Below, one piece after another: positions 1 through 10,640 of a stretch of DNA of 64,000 nt; the stretch's first letter is position 1, and each line of letters begins with the position of its first letter. The notes beneath the pieces are model-generated. The model was not told the origin of the DNA. It ran no database searches and saw nothing but the letters and a program-made list of their open reading frames with translations. The DNA lies in NCBI GenBank assembly GCA_917880885.1, contig OU862915.1:41052676-41116675 (forward strand), read 5' to 3'. Source of the stretch: Limnephilus marmoratus (Eukaryota; Arthropoda; Insecta; Trichoptera; Limnephilidae). The position numbers and the translations under genes are program-made.

Positions 1-210
1 GTGGAGAAGCAACCCCGAACCATATATGACAACTAGTTAAGATTTAGATGTAAGTAGATCTAAGTATAATTAAGATCATGTATTAAGACCTAGCCAAACC
101 TAATTAAAATCCTAACATAAAATCTCTATATTTTTGAATGTAGCTATTACTTTGTGGTTATCCATTATAGAATAATGAAATAATTTTACTTTGTATAAAC
201 CACTTATTTG

Positions 211-262
211 ATGTGCAAATCCGACCGGTTTCGGAACAAACGTTCCTTCGTCAGGGAAAGCT
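211..262 (-). ncRNA. Hammerhead-ribozyme-like motif (left arm)
   Basis: Read on the minus strand: CTGACGA (254-248), one A, stem II GGAAC/GTTCC closed by a GTTT loop, GAAA (232-229), the palindrome CCGG as a minimal stem III, then TC with the predicted cleavage after position 223. The bases next to the core (TCC and GGA) can start stem I. The extra A between the CUGANGA box and stem II departs from the canonical hammerhead, so activity is uncertain. Confidence 0.55.
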
Positions 263-635
263 TATACTAATTTGACAGTTTCGAACAATGTTTTATTATG
301 GTAGGGGTGGAGCTGTTGCTAGATAATAATGTAGATTGGGTAGGTAGGTATTAGTGTAGAGTGGGTGGGTAGGGGAACAAATCCATGATTGGGCTATATG
401 ACAATATTTTTTTTCGTTTAGATAACTTAGAAGCCTTGGAAATTAAAAAAATCCCTTAAAAATAATGAATCTATTATCAACAAACAAAAAATATTGTCAT
501 ATAGCCCAATCATGGATTTGATCCCCTACCCACCCACTCTACACTAATACCTACCTACCCAATCTACATTATTATCTAGCAACAGCTCCACCCTACCATA
601 ATAAAACATTGTTCGAAACTGTCAAATTAGTATAA

Positions 636-684
636 GCTTTCCCTGACGAAGGAACGTTTGTTCCGAAACCGGTCGGATTTGCAC
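636..684 (+). ncRNA. Hammerhead-ribozyme-like motif (right arm)
   Basis: This is the mirror copy of the 211-262 motif: CTGACGA at 643-649, stem II GGAAC/GTTCC, GAAA at 665-668, CCGG at 669-672, TC at 673-674 with the predicted cut after 674. Every core base matches the left arm, so the two ends are either young or homogenised. Confidence 0.55.
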
Positions 685-740
685 ATCAAATAAGTGGTTT
701 ATACAAAGTAAAATTATGTCATTATTCTAAAATCTCTATA

Positions 741-1590
741 ATTAAATTCATCCCCCTTTTGTCCCAACCCAAGCGACTCGAGTCGGTGAGAAGGCGGAGA
801 AGGCAGATTGGAGGAAGTACAAAGGTAGGTATAAAAACTGCACTTATTTAACCTTTCATCAATGATTATCCTGAGCTAGCTTCCTGTAACAAGGTGATAC
901 GTTACACACACATCACACACACATAAACATAAACCCCCACAAAATTGTCCGACGCGATTGCTCGAGTAAATTAAAATTACATTAATAAATGAAAATATCA
1001 CTTTCGCACTACCACAATGACGTTCCTCGGTTGGTAAGCAAACCAAACCGGAAAAAAAAGATTTCTTGAAAATGACGTAATTTATTTGATTGATTAGCAA
1101 ATAATTAACAGCGATTTAAAAAAATGTCATAATATTATTCCAAAAAACACTGGCAACATGCAACAATATTTTCAAAAAATTATTAAGTGATTTAAAAAAG
1201 GCGTTTTGTTAGAATATCGCAGCATAAATCAATTCAGCCTTCAAAACTTTACTTAGCAAACTATTGCTGGTAGGCAGTAAAACACCCCTATCCGATGAAT
1301 TGAAAGTTATTTATGCTTTTCAAAAGCAAATTTATTCCCTTATATCGCACGGACACGCCCTACGGTACATTCATTTATATTTTTACGCTGCCATAAATAT
1401 ATCGCACATTAATCATAATTCATCAAAAAACTATCACAATATATTATTTTTACTGTTCAATATATTTTAAATAAAACATTTTTAGTAAAAAATATGTTAC
1501 GTAAAATTAAATTAAACGGGTTGTTATTTGAAAAGTCCCTCTTCCAAAAATCTATGAAATCTGCATTATGTAACTTTTTTATGTGAATAC
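741..1590. other. No gene recognised
   Basis: AT-rich sequence with no convincing coding bias, splice structure or recognised repeat. There are two short GT/CA-rich tracts near 903-930. Confidence 0.5.
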
Positions 1591-1985
1591 CTCACAAGAG
1601 TGCCAACTGCTCCCGTCTGGAGCCAGTAAGACTATGACATCCCCGGCCACGGCCAAACGATACCAATTAAAATTGGAATTTATATATTACATAAGAGATA
1701 AATTCAAAACATTGATGTTGCCAAGAAAGCTTCTTCAAAACCTTTTTTTTTATATGAATACCGCACAAGACTCTGTTTGGGGTATTTTGTGAGGCTGAAG
1801 GTAAGTGGGGAGGGAAAGGAGCTGGGGAAGAGTAAGTTGGGGAAAAGTAAGTTGGGGAAGTATCTGGCTATTCAGATATAGTCACCAAACACAGCTAAAG
1901 CCATTTCAAGCAAGGCACGTTTCAATTCTTAATGGTGGTCTCATACCAAGGAGATTGTCTGACTGAGAGTATCTTCCACCCTGGA
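1590..1985. repeat. Dispersed repeat, family F, copy 1
   Basis: The blocks 'cccgtctggagccagt', 'tgtgaggctgaag', 'tttctggct' and 'gctaaagccatttcaag...gtttcaattct' recur in the same order and orientation at 51175-51395. Copy 1 is longer because about 110 bases (roughly 1650-1765) sit between the first two blocks. No coding potential or terminal inverted repeat is evident. The class is unknown. Confidence 0.6.
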
Positions 1986-2144
1986 ATGACATGCAGCAGA
2001 TGTTCCGTAGATATGCTTAATTGTTATAGTTTTCGGGGTTAATTTACTAATTTGTTCTTTGTATTTAGTTGCACTGTCATTGATGTAATTTTGTAATTGT
2101 TGAACCGCTTCTGTAGCTTTATTAATAAAACTTTTTGGATCCAT
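1941..2144 (-). CDS. Short hypothetical ORF, possibly a truncated gene start
   Basis: A 67-codon reading frame starts at an ATG in a good context (caagATGG) after an AT-rich leader. The first 45 or so residues are hydrophilic and helix-prone (MDPKSFINKATEAVQQLQNY...), with regular Q/N/K/E content that looks like genuine protein rather than a chance frame. The last part runs into repeat family F (1590-1985), so any real gene has been cut by that repeat. I do not recognise the family; a LINE ORF1 start or a chance frame are alternatives. Confidence 0.2.
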   Translation of the reverse strand: MDPKSFINKATEAVQQLQNYINDSATKYKEQISKLTPKTITIKHIYGTSAACHSRVEDTLSQTISLV

Positions 2145-2149
2145 CTTGA

Positions 2150-2930
2150 GTTACATTGATTTTTTTTAAATTTTAATATTCACAGAAAATCAAAATTTTA
2201 CATTTCTATGGTTTCCTTCTGTCAAAAATTTTTTCAAACGATAAAACGCACTTTGTTTATTTGAGATAATGAAAAACTAATTATTTCAGTAGATTTATCT
2301 ACTATTTCTCCGTAGAATGAGGTATTGTTTGAATATATTTAAACACTATTAAAGCACCTTTTTGCTTAAATTTATAGTTAACTTTATCGTTATGTTTACT
2401 GTTCAAGATTTCAATAGATAATTATTAATTATTGTAGTAGGTAAGTGATTTATGTTATACGTATCTATTGAGTGTTGTGTTTTCCTATGTCTAATATTTA
2501 AACTCGTTTAGTACTTAGCATTTCACATTTCATCATTTTTTCCTAGCTTCCATGTGTAGACTTTTTTTAACCTAACTTCAACGTCGGTGACACCTTTCTT
2601 CTAAATATTTCCATGCGATTTTGTCTGCGTTCACATTTATCTGAGGTCGTTTTGTCACTTACTCTTTCATATTTATAAAAGCTTTGTTTTCATTTCTTGC
2701 AAGTATTCTCCATTTTGAAGCTCTAGAGCTCAGAACTAGAATAAAATCTCTGTAAAATTGCTATTCATCTGAATACTTAAAGTTTTTACAACAATTTCCA
2801 GTAAAAACGTAAGTGTTTTTATAAGGATAACCATCTCTTGGCTTGGGAAACGAAGAAGTCAAACAAAAGCTGCTCAATTTACGACTGACAAGTAGTATTT
2901 TTTACGAGATCTAGAGAACGTCCAATATTT
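2150..2930. other. No gene recognised
   Basis: AT-rich non-coding sequence with no repeat that I can match elsewhere in the window. Confidence 0.5.
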
Positions 2931-2934
2931 TATA

Positions 2935-3056
2935 TGTTTATTTATTTATTCTTTATTTAGTACAAGATTATACATATGTTATAATTTATTTATAACATTT
3001 TTTGACAGCCCAACTATGTGGATTCCCGTTTTAGGACAGTCAAAAAATTATGAAGT
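2935..3056 (-). mobile_element. LINE 3' tail with conserved stem-loop
   Basis: On the minus strand a stem-loop (TTTGAC...GTCAAA outer stem, with CTAAAACGGG in the loop side) at about 3005-3048 is followed by an A-rich tail with AATAAATAAA repeats (about 2936-2960). The same arrangement, with diverged stems that still pair, occurs at 11391-11500 and 36112-36232. I infer three copies of the 3' end of one retroelement family. Confidence 0.5.
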
Positions 3057-3059
3057 GCA

Positions 3060-4400
3060 AGAAATTCTAAAATCTCTCCATACGTATTAAAAATACCTAT
3101 TGTAAAAACAGGAAACTTGTATTATGGATAACTAGAACTAACAAATTAAGTACTCGCTCAGTAAGCAAGTAAACACACAGATTTCTCTGCTATTATTGAA
3201 GATTTAATCACACTGAATCATGAAATTATTATCCAAGATATTCAATTTATTCCTCAAAAATCGTTTTATCCTTCTAACCAAGACAGGTACATCTCTTGTT
3301 AATCATCTCCTCGTTGATTAAAGTAAGAACTTAAGATAATAGCCCAAGGCATTTTAAAGATGTCAAAAGACAAAGAAAGCCCTCAGTGATAAGGCAAAAA
3401 TGCAAAGTAGACGATTTTGGTTTTAGAGGAAAAGGCTGTTGGGCATAAAATTAATATACTTTTTAAATCAAGCATAACCTTATAATTATAACAAATGATC
3501 GTTTTTCCATAAAATTTTGAAAATATTTAAAATTGTACAACTTAATATTTGAAATTGAGGTTTCTAAAATTATTTTTAAATTCCGTGAAAAAAAATTCTC
3601 TGCAGACATTTCTTAATATTCCAAATTCATAATAAAATTCTTTTGGCATTTACCAGAATACATTTTCATTTGAATAAATTATTCCATCAATCATTTTAAC
3701 GTCCGTGCCTTTACCGTGTACATAATAATGATTTCCGCGTTTCGAGGAAATATGTTGTCAACAAAATAGAATTCGACATTTCTTGCCAATTTTATTGATT
3801 TGATAATATCTTTCCATGGTAGACTTGTGATGTTATTTGGTTTTCTGGCAAAACTACGTAGTCCCTTTTCTCTCTGTGCCATTTTTTTTATTTTACTGCC
3901 TTTGAAATATTACCCAGGGTTAAAAGGGCGTTGAATACCTTGCTTCAGACTCCAGATAGTGATAATATGCCAAGTTGGTCGTGTGTAGTATGGAAATTCT
4001 GGACGATGCAAATGGAATTTCTGCAAATATGACGGTCAGTGCCATGAAATTAGACTGTTACTAAATCAGACAATGCTTTGTTTAGACCATTTTAGTGGCT
4101 TCTTTTTTAGCTGGAAGCAAACCTTGTATTATCTTTAAGGGTTCGCGGCAAAACGAGTTAATACGAAACGAATACGCGGTAAAGCGTTAAAAATAAAATT
4201 CAGTAAATAAAACTAAAATTAGATTGGTTGGTACTACACGAAAAATTGTGAGAAACAGTACCTAACCAAAACGAAGAGAATTTGAGTATAAATGCCATTT
4301 GGCAGAGCAGCATTTAACTATGAAGTTCATTCTAGAAAATAGATGTTGCAGAAATAAATGGAAAAATTCTATTTTATTTTTAATTTAATGAGTGCCTAAA
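3060..4400. other. No gene recognised
   Basis: AT-rich sequence. A 63-codon minus-strand frame at 3691-3882 has no recognisable motif and no splice context. Confidence 0.5.
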
Positions 4401-4404
4401 ACCT

Positions 4405-4800
4405 AAAATTGTTACATTTAATTAATGAAGATAATATCAGCAAAACTCAATCGAAAATCTTAAACAGAAAAATCAGAAAAAGATACGGTCACATCTGGGG
4501 CTCGAACCCAGGACCTATGACTTGCTGGGTCAGTGCTCTACCAACCGAGCTAATGGGTCCTTATCCGATTCGGTCATATTTAATGTATCATTCTTAAATC
4601 GAGCCCGTAAAAACAAAGTTTTCAATAATGCATTTATTTTCAGTTTTAGAACTAATTGCGCAATCTCCCGAGCCAGCTAGTAGCCAGATTTCAGAGAAAT
4701 GGGTGTGTGTAAATGAATGCCACTAAGTTTCAGCTCGAACAGATATATCGGGAAGTGGATTAATTTACACTTCCAACATTCGCATTCATTCATCCAAAAA
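4405..4800 (-). mobile_element. tRNA-like SINE copy
   Basis: On the minus strand 4490-4560 resembles a tRNA: an A-box-like TAGCTCGGTTGGTAGAGC, a poor anticodon arm, and a B-box GGTTCGAGCCCC. The acceptor stem is mismatched and position 33 is not T, so it is not a functional tRNA gene. The sequence beside it (4420-4487, 'aatgaagataatat...caatcgaaa...acagaaaaatcagaaaa') and on the far side (4570-4600, 'gattcggtca...tgtatcattctt') recur around the tRNA-like unit at 59161-59236. That makes it a dispersed family. A further block (4690-4790, 'tcgggaagtg...ttaattt') recurs near 16300. Confidence 0.65.
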
Positions 4801-4999
4801 AAGAAAATCGAAATTCAAATGGATATACTTTTTAAAAAACATAATATAATGAAATAATAATATGTAATGCAGTAAATTAAAGGCGGTAATTTAAATAATA
4901 TGCAAATATAACGCAGAAAAGAACAAAAACTAAAACTAATTTCACTTCAGCGACTTTGTGAACCTTGAAGTATTAAGGGTGGTTATAGGTTGAACTTAC

Positions 5000-5194
5000 C
5001 CATAGCATAAACCGGTACATCTTCCGCCCCATGCGTAGCCCACTGCTTTGGCGCAGCCGCCGCGTGAACCCTGTCTCTATCTGTATGGGGCTCTTCTGTT
5101 CCTAGAACGGGCCTGACCCCATAACCAGGGCCACTACCGTACAAGATGGAGGTGTACGGCAGACTGTCCACATCTGATGTCTTCGTGTCGGTAC
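5000..5194 (-). CDS. Alkaline phosphatase, third visible exon
   Basis: Exon of a metal-dependent phosphomonoesterase, which hydrolyses phosphate monoesters outside the cell and is usually membrane-bound. It encodes 65 codons: TDTKTSDVDSLPYTSILYG..., then the block ATHGAEDVPVYAMG. The His of THGAEDV corresponds to the second zinc-site His in the family's (E)THGGEDV motif, and PYTSILYGSGPGY is the usual PYTTLLYGNGPGY strand. The acceptor is CCCCAG|GTACC and the donor ATGG|GTAAGT. Its phase (1) fits the exon at 6313-6495, giving ILG-TDTK. The next exon, which should encode the HLF/HEQ region and the GPI signal, is not visible down to position 1. The gene therefore continues off the left edge or its exon has diverged. 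Confidence 0.93.
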
Positions 5195-5570
5195 CTGGGG
5201 AAGAAACCAAATGATTACCTAGTTTAAAATCCATGCATCATTCGATGAAAAACGAAAAAGGTGAATCATGCGAAACATATAAAGTTTCCATGAAAGGCAT
5301 TCTGTAAAGCTTGACAGATAATGTAATGTTTTTTTTTAATATTCGCACTCGTGGCAATAGAGGCAAGTCAATGAATTGCTTCTGATTGGCTTTTTGCATG
5401 GCTAGGATGCTGCAGATAAACGAACGTATAAACAAAACTGGGTCTCATTGCGGGTATGAATTTAAATGGTTAAGGTTTCTTAAAAAAATTTAAGTTTACC
5501 ATGGTCTTCGAAAATTACTATGGTTTGTAGTTAGCGCTTATTTTATCAACGACAAGTCACGGGAACGATT

Positions 5571-5842
5571 CATTGGATAACTAACCTAACAACTCTGCCT
5601 TAGGTAACCCCAAGTGGGTCGGAACGTTTGGGAATTAGCATGGGTGTCTGGGTTCTTGGGATGATGTTTGTCTTGGTATTGGTTGCGAATGAGTCTACCA
5701 ACTGCGTGGCCAACCGGAGGGGAGAGGCTGGTTGAGGGAAATCTTTTGACCTCTCCAGCCGGACTATCGAACCATGGCCTTGCATCTCAATGGGAGGGAT
5801 ACATAAATATTTTTCTCCAGGACGCACTAAGAGGAGCTAATG
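5571..5842 (+). repeat. Dispersed repeat family A, copy 1
   Basis: It aligns by eye with the copies at 9071, 27080, 28085, 29262 and 54940: 'ggataactaac...caactctgcc...taggtaaccccaagtgg', 'ttggtattggttgcgaatg', then 'ggttgagggaaat' and 'ctccagccgg'. This copy is diverged and lacks the 3' hairpin end. It lies inside the alkaline phosphatase intron. Confidence 0.65.
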
Positions 5843-6312
5843 TTAAAAAAAATTAAAGAGATTATCTTTCATTACCCTGAAAACCGGTGCAAAAGAGAAA
5901 TTTATGGACCATTTAATTTAGTTTTTGAACTAATGTTATTATTTTAAATTTCACTTTTCCTTACGAAGAAACCAAGGTTTCGGAACGCGTTGATAATTTT
6001 TATTAAATAGGCGGTGTATAAAAAGTGATTTGCGTTAATTTAATTAAAATGAAGCCACAAAGTAAATTTGAGATTACTGAAGAAGTATAAAAATACTTAT
6101 TTTACGTAATCGTTATTTTGGAAAATGGCTTTTAAAGAAGCAAGGTTTTGTTATAAATACTTTCTCCTTCGTTTATTTCGAGCCTTTTTAAGAACCGCAC
6201 CATAAGAAATCTACTATTTTAGGCCAATTTTTAAATTTTAACTTCCTGTTTTTTTTTTTGCGGAAATGAAATGGTAAATTAACACGTAAAATGGCAAAAT
6301 ATTTTGACTTAC

Positions 6313-6495
6313 CAAGGATAGGGTGCTCCCTGGGAGCGCCGTGACCTCCGACGGTCATCACGTGACCGTGGTCAGCCGTCACTAACAGCAGGTCAGCCCT
6401 GTTGACCGCAGCCCGCACTGCAGCCTCCAGCTGGAGGGTCTCGTCCAGAGCTCTGTAAGGGTTGTTGAAGTGGTGCGCGTGGTCTATTCGACCTC
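6313..6495 (-). CDS. Alkaline phosphatase, second visible exon
   Basis: Sixty-one codons beginning GRIDHAHHFNNPYRALDET and ending GGHGAPREHPILG. The Asp and the last His of DHAHH are zinc ligands in the family, as are Asp and His of TADHGH (usual form TADHSH). ALDETLQLEAAV is the helix found in this position in animal enzymes. The acceptor is TTAAG|GAGG and the donor CTTG|GTAAGT. Joined to the exon at 26533-26673 it restores VEGGRIDHAHH without a shift. All catalytic residues in this segment are intact, so the gene looks functional here. The intron to the next exon downstream is 1118 bases (5195-6312). Confidence 0.95.
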
Positions 6496-6794
6496 CTTAA
6501 CAAAAAAATACTTTTGTTAATTTCAAATTCAAAAGATTAAAAAAATATGTGATACTCGAAAATGCTTAAAAATTGGAATTTTTTCACAAGTCCACAAAAG
6601 GTTTTACTGAGACAATGTGGAGACACAAAATTATCTTTATTTGCTTGACTCATTAATCCAAATAAAAATAATAAACCAGAGTGATAGATATGCTCAGTAT
6701 TGCCCTGGTGAAAGACCACCATTTCAGTACTGAGACGTTGCTTGAAATGGCTTTAGGCATAATTGGGAAATAACACAAATTAATCAAATAAAAT

Positions 6795-6872
6795 TTGTTT
6801 GCCCGAGCAGGAATTCGATTCCGTGACCTTCGGATTGCGAGGCAAGAACCTTTCCCTCGACCGGCCGTCATT
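6795..6872 (-). mobile_element. tRNA-like SINE head
   Basis: On the minus strand: 'ggccggtcgaggg' (A-box region), 'cttgcctcgcaatccgaaggt' (anticodon arm and variable loop), and 'aatcgaattcc' (B-box like). Acceptor pairing is poor. A relative with the same gtcgaggg and gcaatcc words lies at 51560-51640, so a SINE is likelier than a tRNA gene. It sits in the 20-kb phosphatase intron. Confidence 0.5.
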
Positions 6873-7095
6873 TATGCAAAATATTACTTTGGATTTGAGA
6901 CCAAAGTACCCAACCTTACCGAAAAATTGGTTTTTAAAAAGGTATAACTATAACGCAACATTCAATTATTTCAATTATTAATTATTCAATTCAATTATTT
7001 ATTCATTTTAAAACATTACAAAATAAAATTTCAATGCGTTTTAAAAGAGTATTAATTTAAAATTTAAAATTAAAACAGGTTTAAGTCATTTTATT

Positions 7096-7156
7096 TCAAT
7101 GAAGCACAATCATACTAACAACAACAAAGCTTTTTGTTTGAATTGTGCTTCATTGA
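7096..7156. repeat. Perfect 15-base inverted repeat
   Basis: TCAATGAAGCACAAT at 7096-7110 is repeated in inverse at 7142-7156 around a 31-base loop. Its function is unknown; a small foldback relic or chance hairpin are both possible. Confidence 0.6.
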
Positions 7157-8015
7157 TATTAAACATATCGATATCCGAAGTGATTCTATTTAACAACAAG
7201 ACAGCTCTCCCGACTGGCATGACCATTGGCAAGTTAGTTCTGCAAGCCGGGAGATAAAACATTAATTATATATGTTTTAAATTATAAAATACAGGCCATT
7301 TCAGAATTGAAAATTTCATTATTTCAGAGGCAATTTTGACAATTCTGTAGGAGTAAAAGCTAAGCACAATTAAAAAATAATTTTGCCCAACTTACTGAAC
7401 ATACAAGGAAAATAAAATAAAATAAATAGAGCGTCGTACAAACCCGTGTTTTGGGTTAAAAATTTATATTCGAAAAATTTGTATTTCAACGTAACTCTGG
7501 CGCTTGTAATAAAAAAATAAGCCCTTCATAACTGCCAAAGTTGCCTCTAAATTCGTGGAAAATATATTTCTTAATTGGCCTGTTGTTTGTAATTTGAAAT
7601 ACAAATAAATAAAGTGCCACATATCATAGGTATTTGGTAACATTTGGAATTAAAAAAAATAACATTTCAGTTTGGTTGATATTTCTGTCTCAAATCAAAT
7701 TTTAGTTTTGTATGTAAAAGGCCTCGCAACCGTTCCTCATAAGGGTTAATTTTAAACTGTATTTCAACGGAATTCAGAAGATTCTCTGTTGTGTAGTGCA
7801 TTACACGAATGTAAGAAGTTACTTATAACACAAATGCAAAATGTTGTTGGGCTTGAAATTAGAAATTTAATATTTTTATTCATGAAATTTTATACATGGG
7901 TGATCCTAGCTGCTCTACAGAAGACCGTTCTGACGACTCGTTTTACTGTAGACAGCTCCGCTATAAAATGACTTGCCGGCAATTGTCGCTTCTTCTTTCT
8001 ACAACACGAGACAAC

Positions 8016-8554
8016 ATGACCCATGACCCATGACCCATTACTCATGACCCATGATTCATGACACATGACCCATGACCCATGACTCATGACCCATGATTCA
8101 TGACACATGACCCATGACCCATGACTCATGATCATGACCCATCACTCGTGACCCGTGACCCATGACTAGTGACCCCTGACCCGTGACCCATGATCCATGA
8201 CCCATGACCCATGACCCATGACCCATCACCCATGACCCATGACCCATGACCCATGACCCATGACCCATGACCCATGACCCATGACCCTTGACCCTTGACC
8301 CATGACCCATGACCCATGACCCATGACCCATGACCCATGACCCATGACCCATGACCCATGACCCATGACCCATGACCCATGACCCATGACCCATGACCCA
8401 TGACCCATGACCCATGACCCATGACCCATGACCCATGACCCATGACCCATGACCCATGACCCATGACCCATGACCCATGACCCATGACCCATGACCCATG
8501 ACCCATGACCCATGACCCATGACCCATGACCCATGACCCATGACCCATGACCCT
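8016..8554. repeat. CCCATGA 7-bp minisatellite
   Basis: About 77 tandem copies of CCCATGA. The right three quarters is almost perfect. The left end (8016-8180) is degenerate, with variants such as ACTCATGA, ATTCATGA and ACACATGA. Because 7 is not a multiple of 3 and the unit gives no stop on the minus strand, three overlapping MGHGSWV-repeat frames arise; they are by-products of the repeat, not genes. Confidence 0.97.
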
Positions 8555-8827
8555 CAGAAGAAACGGTGCTTGGAAGACTGATTATTCTGCAGTCATGATC
8601 GAGCACGATGACATTAATGTTAAAACCTTTATCGATCGACTGTGCTAGATACCGAAAGGTTGGAGAGAATGATTTCCGCGAAAAAAGCGGAATGCTTTGG
8701 ATTTACTGGTGTCCTAAGAATTGTGTTCAGTTATTAGTTATTACATTACCATAAAAATTGTTCTTATCTTTATCTTTATTACTAAGCATAACATGAAGTC
8801 TCCCACGCCGTATGTGCGTTTAGATCT

Positions 8828-9062
8828 TCTAACTAGGCAAAGGATTTTCATGCGGTTTTCACCAATAGATAGAGTGATTTATGAGGAAGGTTTTTAGGTA
8901 TATAATTTGTCAAAGTTTTGTGTAAATGCTGGTCAAGCTGCAGCGGGCAGCGAACAGCGGGGTGACAAACGGGCGGTGTGGATTTGATTTAACAGATGGC
9001 GTTGGTTTTAAAGGTTTCGTTAGCCACAGCAATGTGTGGCCGGGTTTGCTAGTTTACTCATA
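8828..9062 (+). mobile_element. Helitron-like short element, 3' part
   Basis: It contains 'aaggattttcatgcggtt', 'caccaatagatag' and 'aaagttttgtgtaaat', shared with 49219-49420, and ends '...gggtttgCTAG|T'. The CTAG|T end after a GC-rich stretch is typical of non-autonomous insect Helitrons. The 5' end is not clear. Confidence 0.45.
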
Positions 9063-9070
9063 AATTAAAC

Positions 9071-9530
9071 TCTGTCTGGTGGCGGGAACGGTACCGCCGC
9101 CCTACGAACCATTTATTGGATTATCAACACCCCTGCTGTAGGTCACTCCAAGTGGTTCTCTAAGCTTGGTGACTTAGCAGCGGTGACCGAGGTCATGGGG
9201 TGGGGTTTGTCTAGGTCTTGGCGGCGAATGCGTTTGCCCACCTAATGCGGGAAAGAACGGTTGAGGGAGACTTTTTAATCTCATCAGCCGGGCTCTCTAT
9301 ATTAATTGCCTTGTCCCGCAGTGGATGAGTTGAAGTCGTTCGTCCGTGACTCCTGGGCACATTGACCCCAGAACCCTAACCACTTCATACCTTTTTATTT
9401 CCCAGAACTTCCTCTCCTTCCTTTCCCTAATAAGACCCTCCACACAGCTTCTCCAAAGACAAAATGCCCTGAGAGATTTTTTTTTCTCAGGGCCGCCAGT
9501 GTGGAGCTAATGGTAGTACTACCGTACTCC
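9071..9530 (+). repeat. Dispersed repeat family A, longest copy
   Basis: It starts 'ggtggcgggaacggtaccg' and runs through 'atttattggattatcaacac', 'ccccaagtgg'-like and 'tctaggtcttggcggcgaatg' blocks. It ends with a perfect stem GCCCTGAG/CTCAGGGC (9463-9495) followed by 'agtgtggagctaatgg'. All these blocks recur in the other copies. No protein-coding frame is shared between copies. The class is unknown; it may be a SINE or a MITE-like derivative. Confidence 0.75.
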
Positions 9531-10129
9531 ATAAAAAGGAGAACTTAATAATATGGGGTTGTGTGAAATCGCAAATTAATGTTATTGGATTCTTGAGATA
9601 TGTTGTTTCTGTTTATTTCTCTTTGTTTATATTTTTGTAAAAATAGCTGTAAAGAATAGGTACATTTGTTGTTTTCAACGTTCTTTATACCATTTTTTCA
9701 TTATATTTTCCATATTAGACTTCCAAGGAATTACAAAATAATGATGAGTTTTTTTTGAAAATGGCGTTATATAGAATATATTCAAAGTTTGAATCCCCCA
9801 TTATCCCCTTTCAACATAGATTAAAGTTCATTTTACAGAATCCTATTGTCACCTCAAATTTTAATAAAAATGTATTACTTAATCAAGTTCAATTTATTGT
9901 AAATATCGGTGACATTTTTCTTTCAAATCGGTAAATACCGTGTAGATCACTCTTCATGGGATTAGCTGCTCCGTGATTGTTTTTCTTTACAGGTGACAGT
10001 GAAGATGGTGTTCAATTATTTCTTTGCAAGTACGAGAAAAATAATATGTACCAACAAAATGTGTAAATACTATCGTTGTTCAATTAGCTCTTTTTCTGCG
10101 TAGCTTTAAATTTTATTGAATAACTATCT
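9531..10129. other. No gene recognised
   Basis: AT-rich non-coding sequence. Confidence 0.5.
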
Positions 10130-10640
10130 TTTACCCGCGGCTTCGCTCGCGTGGTATTAGGAGGAAATTACTGTGTAAAGAATTTTCCCAAGGGAATGAA
10201 ATATTTTTTCCGTGATAAAAAGTAGCCTAGATGAAAATCATTTCCCAGTCCCACAAAATGTAGATTTAAAAAACTGTTTAAAAAAATCACGTCGATCGGT
10301 CGCTCCATTCATGTTATTATGGCGAGTTTCAGGTATGCGTTGCTATGCTACTTAATAAAGAAATAGTTTCTCCTTGCGTCCTTTCCCTTTCGTCCCTTCC
10401 GCCTCCCCTTCCTTTCCCGCTTCCCCTTCTCCTCTCGCTTTTCCACTCCGCCTCACTCTGCCCCCTTCCCTCGCCCGCTTCCTCCGTCACGCAAAAAAAC
10501 CCCCTCCCGAGATCCCCTCCTACTGGGTTCCTCTCCTCTCTCCCGTATTCCATTCATTCAGTCCCGGTACATTCAGTTTTCAAACACCTCGCGTGCCACT
10601 TATTGTATTTTTTCATACAAATTTCATAATACTAGAGCTC
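10130..10640 (-). mobile_element. Helitron-like element, minus orientation
   Basis: The 'acccgcggcttcgctcgcgtgg' end at 10133-10155 is the reverse complement of the GC-hairpin tail of this family. Next come 'aaaaagtagcct' and a strongly pyrimidine-rich block (10365-10560), which matches the purine-rich blocks of the copies at 13140, 13330 and 31490 in reverse. The apparent proline/serine-rich frames in that block are a composition effect. Confidence 0.5.

Larger units (their letters stand above)
131..728 (-). mobile_element. Foldback Penelope-like element with two inverted hammerhead motifs
   Basis: Two nearly identical arms of about 250 bases (168-420 and about 478-729) face each other around a 60-base AT-rich centre. 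Each arm carries one hammerhead-like motif. A 12-base direct repeat, AAAATCTCTATA, flanks the unit at 119-130 and 729-740 and looks like a target-site duplication. Between the left copy of that repeat and the left arm is an unpaired 37-base extension containing TTACTTTGTG; the same word occurs in the corresponding extension of the element at 48287-49207. No coding sequence remains. Asymmetric inverted ends plus a one-sided extension match the known layout of Penelope-like retroelements, so I infer a non-autonomous member. The minus strand is assigned by analogy with the 48 kb copy. Confidence 0.7.

Noticed and set aside
3691..3882. 63-codon minus-strand ORF
   Set aside because: No motif, no splice context, AT-rich surroundings; a chance frame is as likely.
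4490..4560. tRNA gene
   Set aside because: Acceptor stem and anticodon loop are defective, and the flanks are repeated at 59 kb; it is SINE-derived.
8098..8606. Three overlapping minus-strand frames of repeated MGHGSWV
   Set aside because: They are translations of a 7-bp tandem repeat lacking stops; no gene structure surrounds them.
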